This document shows positions 34,207-41,795 of a stretch of DNA of 64,000 nt, in pieces (within the stretch, counting starts at the first letter, position 1; the number at the start of each line of letters is the position of its first letter). The stretch is from contig DASCQM010000014.1 of NCBI GenBank assembly GCA_036013055.1, positions 62,001 to 126,000 on the forward strand, read 5' to 3'. The notes beneath the pieces are model-generated. The model ran no database searches and was not told the origin of the DNA. It worked only from the letters and a program-made list of their open reading frames with translations. The DNA is from SHYR01 sp036013055. GTDB lineage: Bacteria > Chloroflexota > Dehalococcoidia > UBA2979. Made by a program: the position numbers and the translations under genes.

Positions 34207-35670
34207 GTGAACACTGATCAACCGCCGCCACGTCGCATGCCCTCGCTGCAGGAGCGCGGGGCGCTGCTGCTCGGCCGCGCCGCCGGTACTGCGGCCCGCC
34301 GCCTCGGGCAGGGTGGCGGGACGGCGCTCCCCGGCCTGATTGCCGCAACGCTCGCGCCGGACCTCGTTGCCGCGCTCGGCGGGCAGCTCGGCCACGGGGC
34401 GGTCGTCATCACCGGCACGAACGGCAAGACGACGACGACCCGACTATTGTCCGCGGCCGCGACGCTCGCCGGACTGCAGCCGTTCACCAATCGCTCCGGC
34501 TCCAATCTCGAACGCGGACTCGTCAGCAGCTACGTCGATGAGGCGACCGCTGCGGGCGCGCTAGCGGACGGGGTACGGCGGATCGGGGTGATCGAGGTCG
34601 ATGAGGCCGCGCTGCCCGGCGTCTTCCCCCGACTGCAGCCGCGGGTCGCGGTCTTCCTCAACCTCTTCCGCGACCAGCTCGACCGCTACGGCGAGGTCGA
34701 TTCCGTCGCGGAGGCGTGGCGCACGATGCTCGCGCGGTCGGGTGATGCTTCGACGGGTGAGACAGCGACGCTCGTGCTGAACGCGGACGATCCGACGATC
34801 GCGCAGCTCGCCGAGGCCGGTGACCACGCGGTCGTGACGTTCGGGATCGAAGACAGCCACGCCGGCCTCGATGACCCGGAACACGCCTCGGACGCGCGTT
34901 TCTGCACCTGCGGTGGCGCGTTCACGTATGACGCCGTCTACATGGGGCACGTCGGCATCTGGCGCTGCGATGCCTGCGGTCGCGGCCGCACGGAGCCGGA
35001 TGTCGCGGCGCGCGACGTCGACCTGATGTCGGACGGCGTCAGCTTCCAGCTCGACATCCGCAGCGAGGGCCCCGGTCGAACGTTGCAGATCTACCTGCCC
35101 TTCGTAGGTCTCTATTCCGTCTACAACGCGCTCGGCGCGGCGGCGGCCGCCCGCGCGCTCGGCCTGCCGCTGGAGGCGATTGCCGAGGCGCTGGAGCAGG
35201 CGGGGCCCGCCTTCGGACGGCAGGAGCGGTTCGACGTCGATGGCCGCAACGTGCGGTTGCTGCTGGCGAAGAACCCGACCGGCCTGAACGAGGTCGCGCG
35301 TACGATCGCGGCGGCCGATGAGCCTCCGACGGTGCTGGCGATCCTCAATGACGGCATCGCCGACGGTCGGGACGTCTCGTGGGTTTACGACGCCGACATC
35401 GAACAACTCGCCGGGCACGTCGGCAGTGTGATCGTCGCGGGCACGCGCGCCGACGACCTCGCGCTGCGCTTCCAGCTCGCGGGCGTCGCGCCTGACGTCG
35501 TTGAGCCGCGCATCGATGCGGCGCTGGACGCCGCGCTCGCCGCGACGTCGGAGGGGGGCTGGCTGGAGATCGTGCCGACCTACACAGCGATGCTCGAGGT
35601 GCGTGATGCGCTGGCCGCACGCACCGGTGCGGCGCCATTCTGGGACGAAGCGGAGGCGACGACAGAGTGA
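34207..35670 (+). CDS. murT: Lipid II isoglutaminyl synthase, Mur-ligase subunit MurT
   Basis: With GatD, amidates D-Glu of the lipid II stem peptide to D-isoglutamine. 487 aa: Mur ligase ATP loop GTNGKTTTTRLL, FLNLFRDQLDRYGEVD, a four-Cys zinc insert (FCTCGG and CDACG pairs) and the C-terminal DUF1727 region with LAKNPTGLNE and LNDGIADGRDVSW. GTG start. It overlaps gatD by four bases, the invariant pairing of this complex. Confidence 0.93.
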   Translation: MNTDQPPPRRMPSLQERGALLLGRAAGTAARRLGQGGGTALPGLIAATLAPDLVAALGGQLGHGAVVITGTNGKTTTTRLLSAAATLAGLQPFTNRSGSNLERGLVSSYVDEATAAGALADGVRRIGVIEVDEAALPGVFPRLQPRVAVFLNLFRDQLDRYGEVDSVAEAWRTMLARSGDASTGETATLVLNADDPTIAQLAEAGDHAVVTFGIEDSHAGLDDPEHASDARFCTCGGAFTYDAVYMGHVGIWRCDACGRGRTEPDVAARDVDLMSDGVSFQLDIRSEGPGRTLQIYLPFVGLYSVYNALGAAAAARALGLPLEAIAEALEQAGPAFGRQERFDVDGRNVRLLLAKNPTGLNEVARTIAAADEPPTVLAILNDGIADGRDVSWVYDADIEQLAGHVGSVIVAGTRADDLALRFQLAGVAPDVVEPRIDAALDAALAATSEGGWLEIVPTYTAMLEVRDALAARTGAAPFWDEAEATTE

Positions 35671-36440
35671 CTGCACCAACCTCAGAACGCTCGATTCGCG
35701 TCGTCGACCTCTATCCGGAGGTGATGGACGTCTACGCCGACCGCGGCAACGTGATCGCGCTGCGCGCCCGCTGCGAGTTGCTCGGCGTCGGCTGTGAGGT
35801 CATCGCCGTCGGCCTTGGCGACGAACTGCCGGCAGAGGCCGATCTCGTGCTGATCGGCGGCGGGCAGGATCGCGAGCAGCACCGCATTGCAGATGACCTT
35901 GCCGCGCGTGGCCCCGCGCTGCGCGCATGGGCGGACGGCGACGCGGCGATGCTCGCCATCTGCGGCGGCTTCCAGCTCTTCGGCCACTACTACCGCACCG
36001 CGGCGGGCGTGGAGCTACCCGGGATCGAAATCTTCGACGCCGTCACGGTCGCCCCCGCGCCAAAGTGGCCGCGCTGCATCGGCGATGTGCTTGCGGAGGC
36101 ATCGATCGAGGGCGTTGGCGAGGTCGCCGGCTTTGAGAATCACGGCGGTCGCACCTACCTCGGGCCGGACGCAGCGCCGTTCGCGCGCGTGCTGCACGGC
36201 TACGGCAACAACGGCGACGACACCAGCGAGGGTGCGATCTACCGGCAGGCGATTGGCACCTACCTCCACGGCTCGCTGCTGCCGAAGAACCCCGCGCTGA
36301 CCGACCACCTGATCGCTGCCGCATTGCGCCACCGCTACGGCGAGGCGGAGCTGCCGAGCGTCGACGATCCGTACGCCGACCGCGCCCACGCCACCGCCGC
36401 AAACGTCGCGAGGCAGCGAGGCCGCCCGAACCCTCGCTGA
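35667..36440 (+). CDS. gatD: Lipid II isoglutaminyl synthase, glutamine amidotransferase subunit GatD
   Basis: 257 aa class-I glutaminase supplying ammonia to MurT. LIGGGQDREQ, nucleophile Cys in AICGGFQLFG, FENHGGRTYLG and catalytic His in GTYLHGSLLPKNP match GatD/CobB-type amidotransferases. GTG start within the murT stop. The presence of murT-gatD implies amidated muropeptides, usually found in monoderm or actinobacteria-like walls. Confidence 0.93.
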   Translation: MTAPTSERSIRVVDLYPEVMDVYADRGNVIALRARCELLGVGCEVIAVGLGDELPAEADLVLIGGGQDREQHRIADDLAARGPALRAWADGDAAMLAICGGFQLFGHYYRTAAGVELPGIEIFDAVTVAPAPKWPRCIGDVLAEASIEGVGEVAGFENHGGRTYLGPDAAPFARVLHGYGNNGDDTSEGAIYRQAIGTYLHGSLLPKNPALTDHLIAAALRHRYGEAELPSVDDPYADRAHATAANVARQRGRPNPR

Positions 36441-36522
36441 CGCGCCGCTGCCTCCGCGTTGACGTTCGCGCCGCGCCTGCCGATGCTGGCAGCGGCGGGG
36501 GTGTAGCGAGGCTGACGGCGTC

Positions 36523-37317
36523 ATGTCACGGCATCTCCTTCCGCGCCCGACCGCTCTCCTCGTCTTGCTGATCGCGGCGCTCGCCGTGGCCTGCGGCAGC
36601 AGCGACACGGAAGTCGTCGTGATCGTCGACGGCACCGTGCTGGCCTCGCCGACCGCGACTGCTGTCGGTTCGACGCCGTCCGCGACGCCCGAGCCGATCC
36701 CCTTCACGCCGACCCCGCCTCCGACGACGCTCGATCCGGACGACGTGCGTGGCTTCCTCTGGCCGGTCGTCGGGGCGTGCCTGCCGGACTCCGACCGGCT
36801 GATGCCGAACTCGCCCCGTGAGTACCGCCAGGGCTTCCACGAGGGCATCGACTGGTACGACCTCTCGTCGTGCGCTCGCGTCTCCGAAGGCACCGACGTG
36901 CTGGCGATGTACGATGGCGTCGTCGTGCGCGCCGACAGTGACTACGTCGAGCTGACGCCGCGCACGCTCGCCGACCTCGAGGCGCGGGTCGAGGCGTGCT
37001 CGTGTACCGAGCCGGAGGTCTTCGATGCGTTCCGCGGCCGGCAGGTCTGGATCGACCACGGCGCCGGGATCGTCACGCTCTACGCGCACCTCGGCACGAT
37101 CGCGGTGGACATCTATGTCGGCGCCGAGGTCTCGCGCGGAGCGGTGATCGGCGGCGTCGGTGAGTCGGGGACACCGGAGGCGATCCGCATGCCGGGCACT
37201 CAGATGCATCTCCACGCCGAGATCCGCATCGGCGAGAGCTTCATCGGTGCCGGGCTGCCGCCGGACGAGGTGCGCGTGCTCTACGAGCGCGTCTTCGGCC
37301 CCGCCGCTGAAGAGTGA
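36523..37317 (+). CDS. Lipoprotein with M23/LytM peptidase domain
   Basis: 264 aa. Lipoprotein signal with lipobox LAVAC followed by a Ser/Asp tether, then a Thr/Pro-rich spacer (about 42-70) and an M23-like domain: HEGIDW (metal His and Asp), a paired-Cys loop (CSC) and MHLHAEI (HxH). The zinc ligands look intact, so an active endopeptidase is possible. lgt, which lipidates such proteins, is the next gene. A weak TTGACG / GATGCT pair lies 36-64 bp upstream. Confidence 0.82.
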   Translation: MSRHLLPRPTALLVLLIAALAVACGSSDTEVVVIVDGTVLASPTATAVGSTPSATPEPIPFTPTPPPTTLDPDDVRGFLWPVVGACLPDSDRLMPNSPREYRQGFHEGIDWYDLSSCARVSEGTDVLAMYDGVVVRADSDYVELTPRTLADLEARVEACSCTEPEVFDAFRGRQVWIDHGAGIVTLYAHLGTIAVDIYVGAEVSRGAVIGGVGESGTPEAIRMPGTQMHLHAEIRIGESFIGAGLPPDEVRVLYERVFGPAAEE

Positions 37318-37393
37318 GGCGCGTCTCATCCCAGAGGGCGCGCTCGAGTAGCATGGATCGCGCCCCGAACAGCCGACGTTAGGACAACGAACA

Positions 37394-38290
37394 GTGCAGC
37401 CGTTCCTCGTGATCGAGCTTGGCTTTGACCCCGACCTGCTCACGATCGGCGGGTTTCTGCTCACGTGGCACGGCATCTTCACTGCCGTCGGCATCCTGAT
37501 CGGCGTCAACCTCTCCCTGCGCATGGCGCGGGTGATCCACTACAACGAGGACGACGCGTACACGCTCGCACTCGTCGGTGTACCGAGCGGCGTGTTCGGC
37601 GCGCGCCTGCTGTTTGTCGCTGAGCGCTGGGATTTCTACGGCGAGAACCCGGGTCGCATCCTCGCGATCACCGAGGGCGGAATCTCGATCTGGGGTGCGA
37701 TCCTCGGTGGCGTGCTCGGCGGCTTTCTCTTCGCGCTCTGGCGGCGCTACCCGATCACCGGCGCGCTCGACATCGCGGCCTTCGGCATCATCGCGGGCCA
37801 GGCGACGGGCCGGATCGGCGATGTGATCAACGGCGAACACCTGGCGATCGCGACCGACGTGCCGTGGGGCGTGATCTACACGAACCCCGCCTCGCCGGCC
37901 TTCGCGCACTCGATCACCGTCGGCGCGCATCACCCGGCGACGGCGTACGAGCTGATCGGCGACCTCGTGATCCTCGGGGTGCTGTTCTATGTGCTGAACG
38001 GCGTCTTCCGACGCAGGCCCGGGCTGACCTTCTTCACGTACCTCGTTGGCTATGCCGTGATGCGGATGGTGCTTACGGAATTGCGCGTCGACTCGGCGGT
38101 CGCGGCCTTCGGGCTGCGCGTGCCGCAACTCGTATCATTGATCGTCGTACTGGTGTCGGTCCCGTTCATCGTCTACCTCGCGGGGCAGGATCCCGTCGAT
38201 CGGGACGAGCCTCCCGCGCCGCAGGGCACGAACACCGGCCAGTTCATGCGCCGCGAGGGTCGCCGCGTCCCGGTACGACGTCGCCACTAG
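37394..38290 (+). CDS. lgt: Prolipoprotein diacylglyceryl transferase
   Basis: 298 aa polytopic membrane enzyme adding diacylglycerol to the lipobox Cys. Conserved WHGIF near the N-terminus, ISIWGAILGG and the signature GRIGDVINGEHLA, where the usual GNFxNxE reads GDVINGE. A basic C-terminal tail follows the last helix. GTG start; TAGCAT at 37349-37354 may be the -10. Adjacent to a lipoprotein substrate gene. Confidence 0.92.
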   Translation: MQPFLVIELGFDPDLLTIGGFLLTWHGIFTAVGILIGVNLSLRMARVIHYNEDDAYTLALVGVPSGVFGARLLFVAERWDFYGENPGRILAITEGGISIWGAILGGVLGGFLFALWRRYPITGALDIAAFGIIAGQATGRIGDVINGEHLAIATDVPWGVIYTNPASPAFAHSITVGAHHPATAYELIGDLVILGVLFYVLNGVFRRRPGLTFFTYLVGYAVMRMVLTELRVDSAVAAFGLRVPQLVSLIVVLVSVPFIVYLAGQDPVDRDEPPAPQGTNTGQFMRREGRRVPVRRRH

Positions 38291-38319
38291 GGCGTCGCGA
38301 CGGATCGGGGCGCGCCGCG

Positions 38320-38562
38320 ATGCCTGACGTTGTGCTGTATTCGCGGCCCGGCTGCCACCTCTGCGAGGACGCGCTGCAGCTGCTTGAGTCGCTGCGTGCC
38401 GAATTCGGCTTCGCACTCAGCGAGGTGAATATTGAATCTGACCCGGAACTGGAGCGCCGCTTCTTCGTCGAAATCCCGGTGATCGAGCTGGATGGCGATG
38501 TGATTGTTCAGGCGCCGATCGATGCTGCGGTCCTGCGCCGGGCGCTCGCGAACTCTAGTTGA
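38320..38562 (+). CDS. Glutaredoxin-like thiol-disulfide protein
   Basis: 80 aa, thioredoxin-fold with CHLC redox site in LYSRPGCHLCEDAL, EVNIESDPEL and the cis-Pro segment VEIPVIELDG; DUF836/NrdH-like group. ATG 38320, 29 bp after lgt. Its stop codon overlaps the -35 box of the next promoter. It sits right beside the sulfur-transfer island, but its transcript appears to be the lgt one. Confidence 0.85.
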   Translation: MPDVVLYSRPGCHLCEDALQLLESLRAEFGFALSEVNIESDPELERRFFVEIPVIELDGDVIVQAPIDAAVLRRALANSS

Positions 38563-38587
38563 CAGAACGTTGAGCCAATTCTAGCCT
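38559..38587 (+). promoter_or_regulatory. Promoter of the sulfur island
   Basis: TTGACA (38559-38564), 17-bp spacer, TAGCCT (38582-38587): the best consensus promoter in the window. Transcription would start near 38594, 20 nt before the riboswitch P1 stem. Confidence 0.75.
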
Positions 38588-38613
38588 CGACCCCTCGTCT
38601 CTTTGCGGAGGCG

Positions 38614-38754
38614 GTTCATCCAGAGTGGCTGAGGGCAGCGGCCCGTCGAAGCCACGGCAACCCGGGCCGGTCTCGCCGATCGACCCGAAGGTGCCAAGTC
38701 CGACTCGTCGGATCCACATGTGACAGTCACCTGTGGCAGGCGGGAACGATGAAC
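38614..38754 (+). promoter_or_regulatory. SAM-I-clan riboswitch aptamer
   Basis: P1 pairs GTTCATC (38614-38620) with GATGAAC (38748-38754). Between them are the S-box core elements CAGAGTGGCTGAGGG, CGGCCCGTCGAAGCC, ACGGCAACC and GGTGCCAAGTCC, and a nested hairpin at 38714-38735. The pattern fits SAM-I or the SAM-I/IV variant. No poly-U terminator follows, so control may act on translation or through Rho. It lies 133 nt before the threonine-synthase-like gene; SAM control of that gene suggests a methionine-related role. Confidence 0.87.
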
Positions 38755-38887
38755 GGAAGGCGACTCATGCACCATCGATCAATGTGCTGGATGGCGATGC
38801 GCTAGCCCGACTGCGTTCCTCTCAGGAGCGACGGATCGGGCCTCTCGACCGAAGCGCGTAGACACGAACCATCAACGGAGCACCAGA

Positions 38888-40150
38888 ATGTCTTTTGAAA
38901 GCGCCCTGCGCTGCAGGGAGTGTGGGCGGGAGTATCCGCTCAATCCGATCTTTTCCTGTGAATTTTGTTTCGGCCCACTGGAAGTCGCGTACGACTACGA
39001 CGCGATCCGCGCATCGATGACACGCGAGTCGATCGCCGCCGGTCCGGCGACGCTCTGGCGCTATGGCGACCTGCTGCCGTGCGACCCGGAGTACTGCGTC
39101 GACCTCGGCACCGGCTTCACGCCGCTCGTGCGTGCCGCACGGCTGGGCGAGCAGCTGGGGTTGAAGAACCTCTGGCTGAAGAACGACACGGTCAATCCCA
39201 CCTGGTCGTTCAAGGACCGCGTGGTTAGCGTCGCGATCGCGAGGGCTCGCCAGTTTGGGTTCGATGCGATGGCCTGCGCCAGCACTGGGAACCTCGCCAA
39301 CTCCGTGGCGGCGCACGCCTCCCACGCCGGGATGGACGCGTACGTCTTCATTCCGAACGACCTGGAGCAGGGCAAGGTCGTTGGCAGCAACATCTACGAC
39401 CCGACATTGGTGATGGTCGAGGGCTCCTACGACGACGTGAACCGGCTCTGCACGGAGCTCTCCGCCGACCGCAACTGGGCCTTCGTGAATATCAACGTGC
39501 GGCCGTACTACGCCGAGGGCTCGCGCACGCTCGCATTCGAGGTCGCCGAGCAACTCGGCTGGCGCGCGCCCGACCACATCGTCGCCCCGCTCGCCTCCGG
39601 GTCGCTCTACACGAAGATCTGGAAGGGCCTGCAGGAGTTCGCGAAGATCGGGCTGATCGACGAGCCGCACACTCGGATGTCGGGCGCGCAGGCGGAAGGG
39701 TGCTCGCCGATCGCGACGGCCTACCGCGAGGGCACGCTCAACTTCCGGCCGCAGAAGCCGAACACCATTGCCCGCTCACTCGCGATCGGTAATCCCGCCG
39801 ATGGGTACTACGCGCTGAAGGTGATGGAAGAGACCAATGGTGGCGCGGAGGCCGTCACCGATCAGGAAGTGATCGATGGCGTGAAGCTGCTCGCCGAGAC
39901 GGAAGGCATATTCGCCGAGACGGCGGGCGGCGTGACGATCGCGTGCCTGAAGAAGATGGCGGAGAGCGGTCACATCCAGCCCGACGAAGAGACGGTGGCG
40001 TTCATCACTGGTGCGGGCCTGAAGACCGTTGAGTCGGTACAGGACGAACTCACCGCGCCGATCCGTGTGCCGGCAGACGCCGCGGCGTTCGACGAGGCGC
40101 TTGCCGCCCGCAGTCCGCAACTCGCCGGCGCGCCCGCAGGAGGTGCCTAG
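38888..40150 (+). CDS. Threonine-synthase-family PLP enzyme under SAM riboswitch control
   Basis: 420 aa, PLP fold type II. N-terminal zinc-knuckle-like Cys9, Cys12, Cys24, Cys27; PLP Lys109 in TWSFKDRV; phosphate loop ASTGNLANSVAAHA; FITGAGLKT near the C-terminus. The fold and motifs match threonine synthase (O-phosphohomoserine to threonine). The SAM riboswitch, the NIL protein and the sulfur carrier immediately downstream argue instead for a sulfur role, for example homocysteine from O-phosphohomoserine; that is inference. ATG with GGAG seven bases upstream. A normal thrC by function remains possible. Confidence 0.85.
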   Translation: MSFESALRCRECGREYPLNPIFSCEFCFGPLEVAYDYDAIRASMTRESIAAGPATLWRYGDLLPCDPEYCVDLGTGFTPLVRAARLGEQLGLKNLWLKNDTVNPTWSFKDRVVSVAIARARQFGFDAMACASTGNLANSVAAHASHAGMDAYVFIPNDLEQGKVVGSNIYDPTLVMVEGSYDDVNRLCTELSADRNWAFVNINVRPYYAEGSRTLAFEVAEQLGWRAPDHIVAPLASGSLYTKIWKGLQEFAKIGLIDEPHTRMSGAQAEGCSPIATAYREGTLNFRPQKPNTIARSLAIGNPADGYYALKVMEETNGGAEAVTDQEVIDGVKLLAETEGIFAETAGGVTIACLKKMAESGHIQPDEETVAFITGAGLKTVESVQDELTAPIRVPADAAAFDEALAARSPQLAGAPAGGA

Positions 40151-40152
40151 CC

Positions 40153-40401
40153 ATGGCAACAAAGCGAGTCCGATTCACCTTTGAGCCGGACAAGATCAAG
40201 CAACCAGTGATCTACGATCTCGGGCACCGCTTCGAGGTCGTGACGAACATTCGCATGGCCGATGTCGACGACAGCGTCGGCTGGGTCGTACTCGAACTCG
40301 AAGGCGAGCTCGATGAGATCGAGCGTAGCATCGTCTGGGCCCGAGAGGTCGGCGTCCGCGTCGACGATCCGACGCTCGGCGACGTCGTCGAGGGGGCCTG
40401 A
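40153..40401 (+). CDS. NIL-domain protein
   Basis: 82 aa single-domain ferredoxin-like fold resembling the NIL domain found at the C-terminus of the methionine importer MetN and in proteins tied to homocysteine formation in methanogens. Key segments are RFTFEPDKIKQPVIYDLG, VVTNIRMADVDDSVGWVVLELEG and the terminal VRVDDPT. ATG two bases after the PLP enzyme stop, so tightly coupled. Likely a methionine/SAM-responsive or carrier-docking subunit; partner unproven. Confidence 0.8.
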   Translation: MATKRVRFTFEPDKIKQPVIYDLGHRFEVVTNIRMADVDDSVGWVVLELEGELDEIERSIVWAREVGVRVDDPTLGDVVEGA

Positions 40402-40491
40402 GCGTACGCGCTGGCCAGCCACGCTCACGCGGAGCCCGTCGAAGGGTGCCGATAGACTAAGTGCCGGAAGCGGCCAGAGAAGGAATTGAGA

Positions 40492-40767
40492 ATGCCAGTC
40501 ACAGTGAAGATCCCGACACCCCTGCGGTCGCTCACCAACGAAGTCGACAAGGTCGATAGCGATGGGCAGACGATCGCGGCGATGGTCGAGAACCTCGAGA
40601 GCGCGTTTCCCGGAATGAAGGAGCGCCTCTGCGAGGACTCCGGCGAGTTGCGCCGCTTTGTGAACATCTACGTCAACGGCGAGGACGTGCGTTTCCTCGA
40701 CGGGCTCGCGACCGCGCTCGGCGAAGGCGATGAGATCTCGATCGTGCCGGCGGTCGCGGGGGGCTAG
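40492..40767 (+). CDS. Ubiquitin-like sulfur-carrier protein 1 (MoaD/CysO family)
   Basis: 91 aa beta-grasp protein ending in AGG, the C-terminal Gly-Gly that is adenylated and converted to a thiocarboxylate. FVNIYVNGEDVRFLDGLAT and IVPAVAGG are close to mycobacterial CysO. ATG 40492 with AAGGA upstream, 90 bp after the NIL gene. One of three carriers in this island; its position suggests it serves the threonine-synthase-like enzyme. Confidence 0.92.
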   Translation: MPVTVKIPTPLRSLTNEVDKVDSDGQTIAAMVENLESAFPGMKERLCEDSGELRRFVNIYVNGEDVRFLDGLATALGEGDEISIVPAVAGG

Positions 40768-40836
40768 CCGCTGCCCGATAGCGAATCCGACACGGGAGCT
40801 GAGGCCCCGACGGCGCTGAGACCGACGCTGCTTGGA

Positions 40837-41220
40837 TTGAGCGGCGGCCTTATCGCGCTTGGCGTGACCGTGCTCTACGTCGCGATCATCCTCGACGAGG
40901 GTGTGGCCTCGAACGATCGCTCAGCGGTGATGTTCGTCTCCTCCGCGCTGGCCGCCTCATCGTCGCTCGCGATCTCCGGCTCGCTCTGGCCGAGTCCGTA
41001 CGGTCGCATCGTGCTGCTCAGTGGCGCGGCGACAGCGATGTTCGCGTGGGGTCTGATCGGCATCTTCAGCGTCGGGATGCCACTGCTGCTTGGCAGCGGG
41101 TTCACGTGGGGAGCCACGATCCGCGCCTGGAACGAGCAGCGCGAGGCGACTGCGGCGGCGGGAGCTGCTTCTGTCATCGCCCTCGTCGTCACGGTGGCGG
41201 GACTGGCAGTGACAGTCTGA
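40837..41220 (+). CDS. Small four-helix membrane protein of unknown function
   Basis: 127 aa, almost wholly hydrophobic with four predicted helices (about 3-20, 30-48, 58-82 and 104-126). No ATG or GTG is available; TTG 40837 is the first usual start after the carrier stop codon, and the frame is the same as that of the carrier. No family recognised. Location inside the sulfur island suggests a transporter or membrane anchor for sulfur metabolism, but nothing in the sequence proves it. Confidence 0.6.
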   Translation: MSGGLIALGVTVLYVAIILDEGVASNDRSAVMFVSSALAASSSLAISGSLWPSPYGRIVLLSGAATAMFAWGLIGIFSVGMPLLLGSGFTWGATIRAWNEQREATAAAGAASVIALVVTVAGLAVTV

Positions 41221-41230
41221 GCGCAGAGCG

Positions 41231-41255
41231 TGATACAATGCTGACCAAATTAGTC
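41231..41255 (+). promoter_or_regulatory. Promoter element and operator-like palindrome before rrf2
   Basis: TGATACAAT (41231-41239) is an extended -10. The near-palindrome GACCAAATTAGTC (41243-41255) covers the expected start point, a typical repressor position. It has the AT-rich core seen in Rrf2-type sites, so autorepression by the downstream Rrf2 protein is plausible. Confidence 0.5.
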
Positions 41256-41337
41256 GGGAATAGCGGCGATCCCTCGCTCGAACGTGTGGCTGAATCTGGC
41301 GGCACGTCGACGGGGCGGAGCGCGGGGTAACGATCCG

Positions 41338-41784
41338 ATGATGATTAGCACCAAGGGCGACTACGGCGTACGTGCGCTGATCGACCTCGCTCTTCACGAT
41401 GGCGAGGGTCCGGTGCAGCGCGCGGAAATCGCTGAGCGGCGCCAGATCCCGGAGTCCTACCTCGACCACCTGCTCGCGCAGTTGCGTCGTGACGGCTTCA
41501 TCCGCAGCACCCGCGGACCGGGCGGCGGGCACCAGCTCGCGAAGACCCCGACCGAGATCTGTCTGCTGCACGTGCTGGAGAGCCTGGAAGGCTCACTGTC
41601 GCCGATCGGATGCGTGCACAAGGATGCAGCCGACGATTCCCACGACACGCTCTGTGGTCAGCAGTGGGTGTGGCGCGACCTCTACGACGAGATGAGAGAA
41701 AAGCTGGCGGCGATCTCGATCGCTGACCTGGTCAAACACGAACAAGAGCGGGTGCAGACGGCTGCACCGAGCTACAGCATCTGA
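41338..41784 (+). CDS. Rrf2-family transcriptional regulator (CymR-like context)
   Basis: 148 aa winged-helix protein: STKGDYGVRALIDLALHD, the recognition region IPESYLDHLLAQLRRDGFIRSTRGPGGGHQLA and a C-terminal dimer helix. Only two Cys occur in the segment where Fe-S Rrf2 proteins have three, so it may be cluster-free like CymR, the cysteine-metabolism repressor that uses CysK as partner. cysK is the next gene, 11 bp away. ATG 41338 or 41341. Confidence 0.9.
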   Translation: MMISTKGDYGVRALIDLALHDGEGPVQRAEIAERRQIPESYLDHLLAQLRRDGFIRSTRGPGGGHQLAKTPTEICLLHVLESLEGSLSPIGCVHKDAADDSHDTLCGQQWVWRDLYDEMREKLAAISIADLVKHEQERVQTAAPSYSI

Positions 41785-41795
41785 GGGCTGAAGAC

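Noticed and set aside
33060..34214. 384-codon minus-strand frame opposite the metallo-beta-lactamase gene
   Set aside because: No conserved domain; overlaps an intact zinc-motif gene.
38755..38880. Possible transcription terminator as riboswitch expression platform
   Set aside because: Short inverted repeats exist but none is followed by a T-run, so I do not call an intrinsic terminator.
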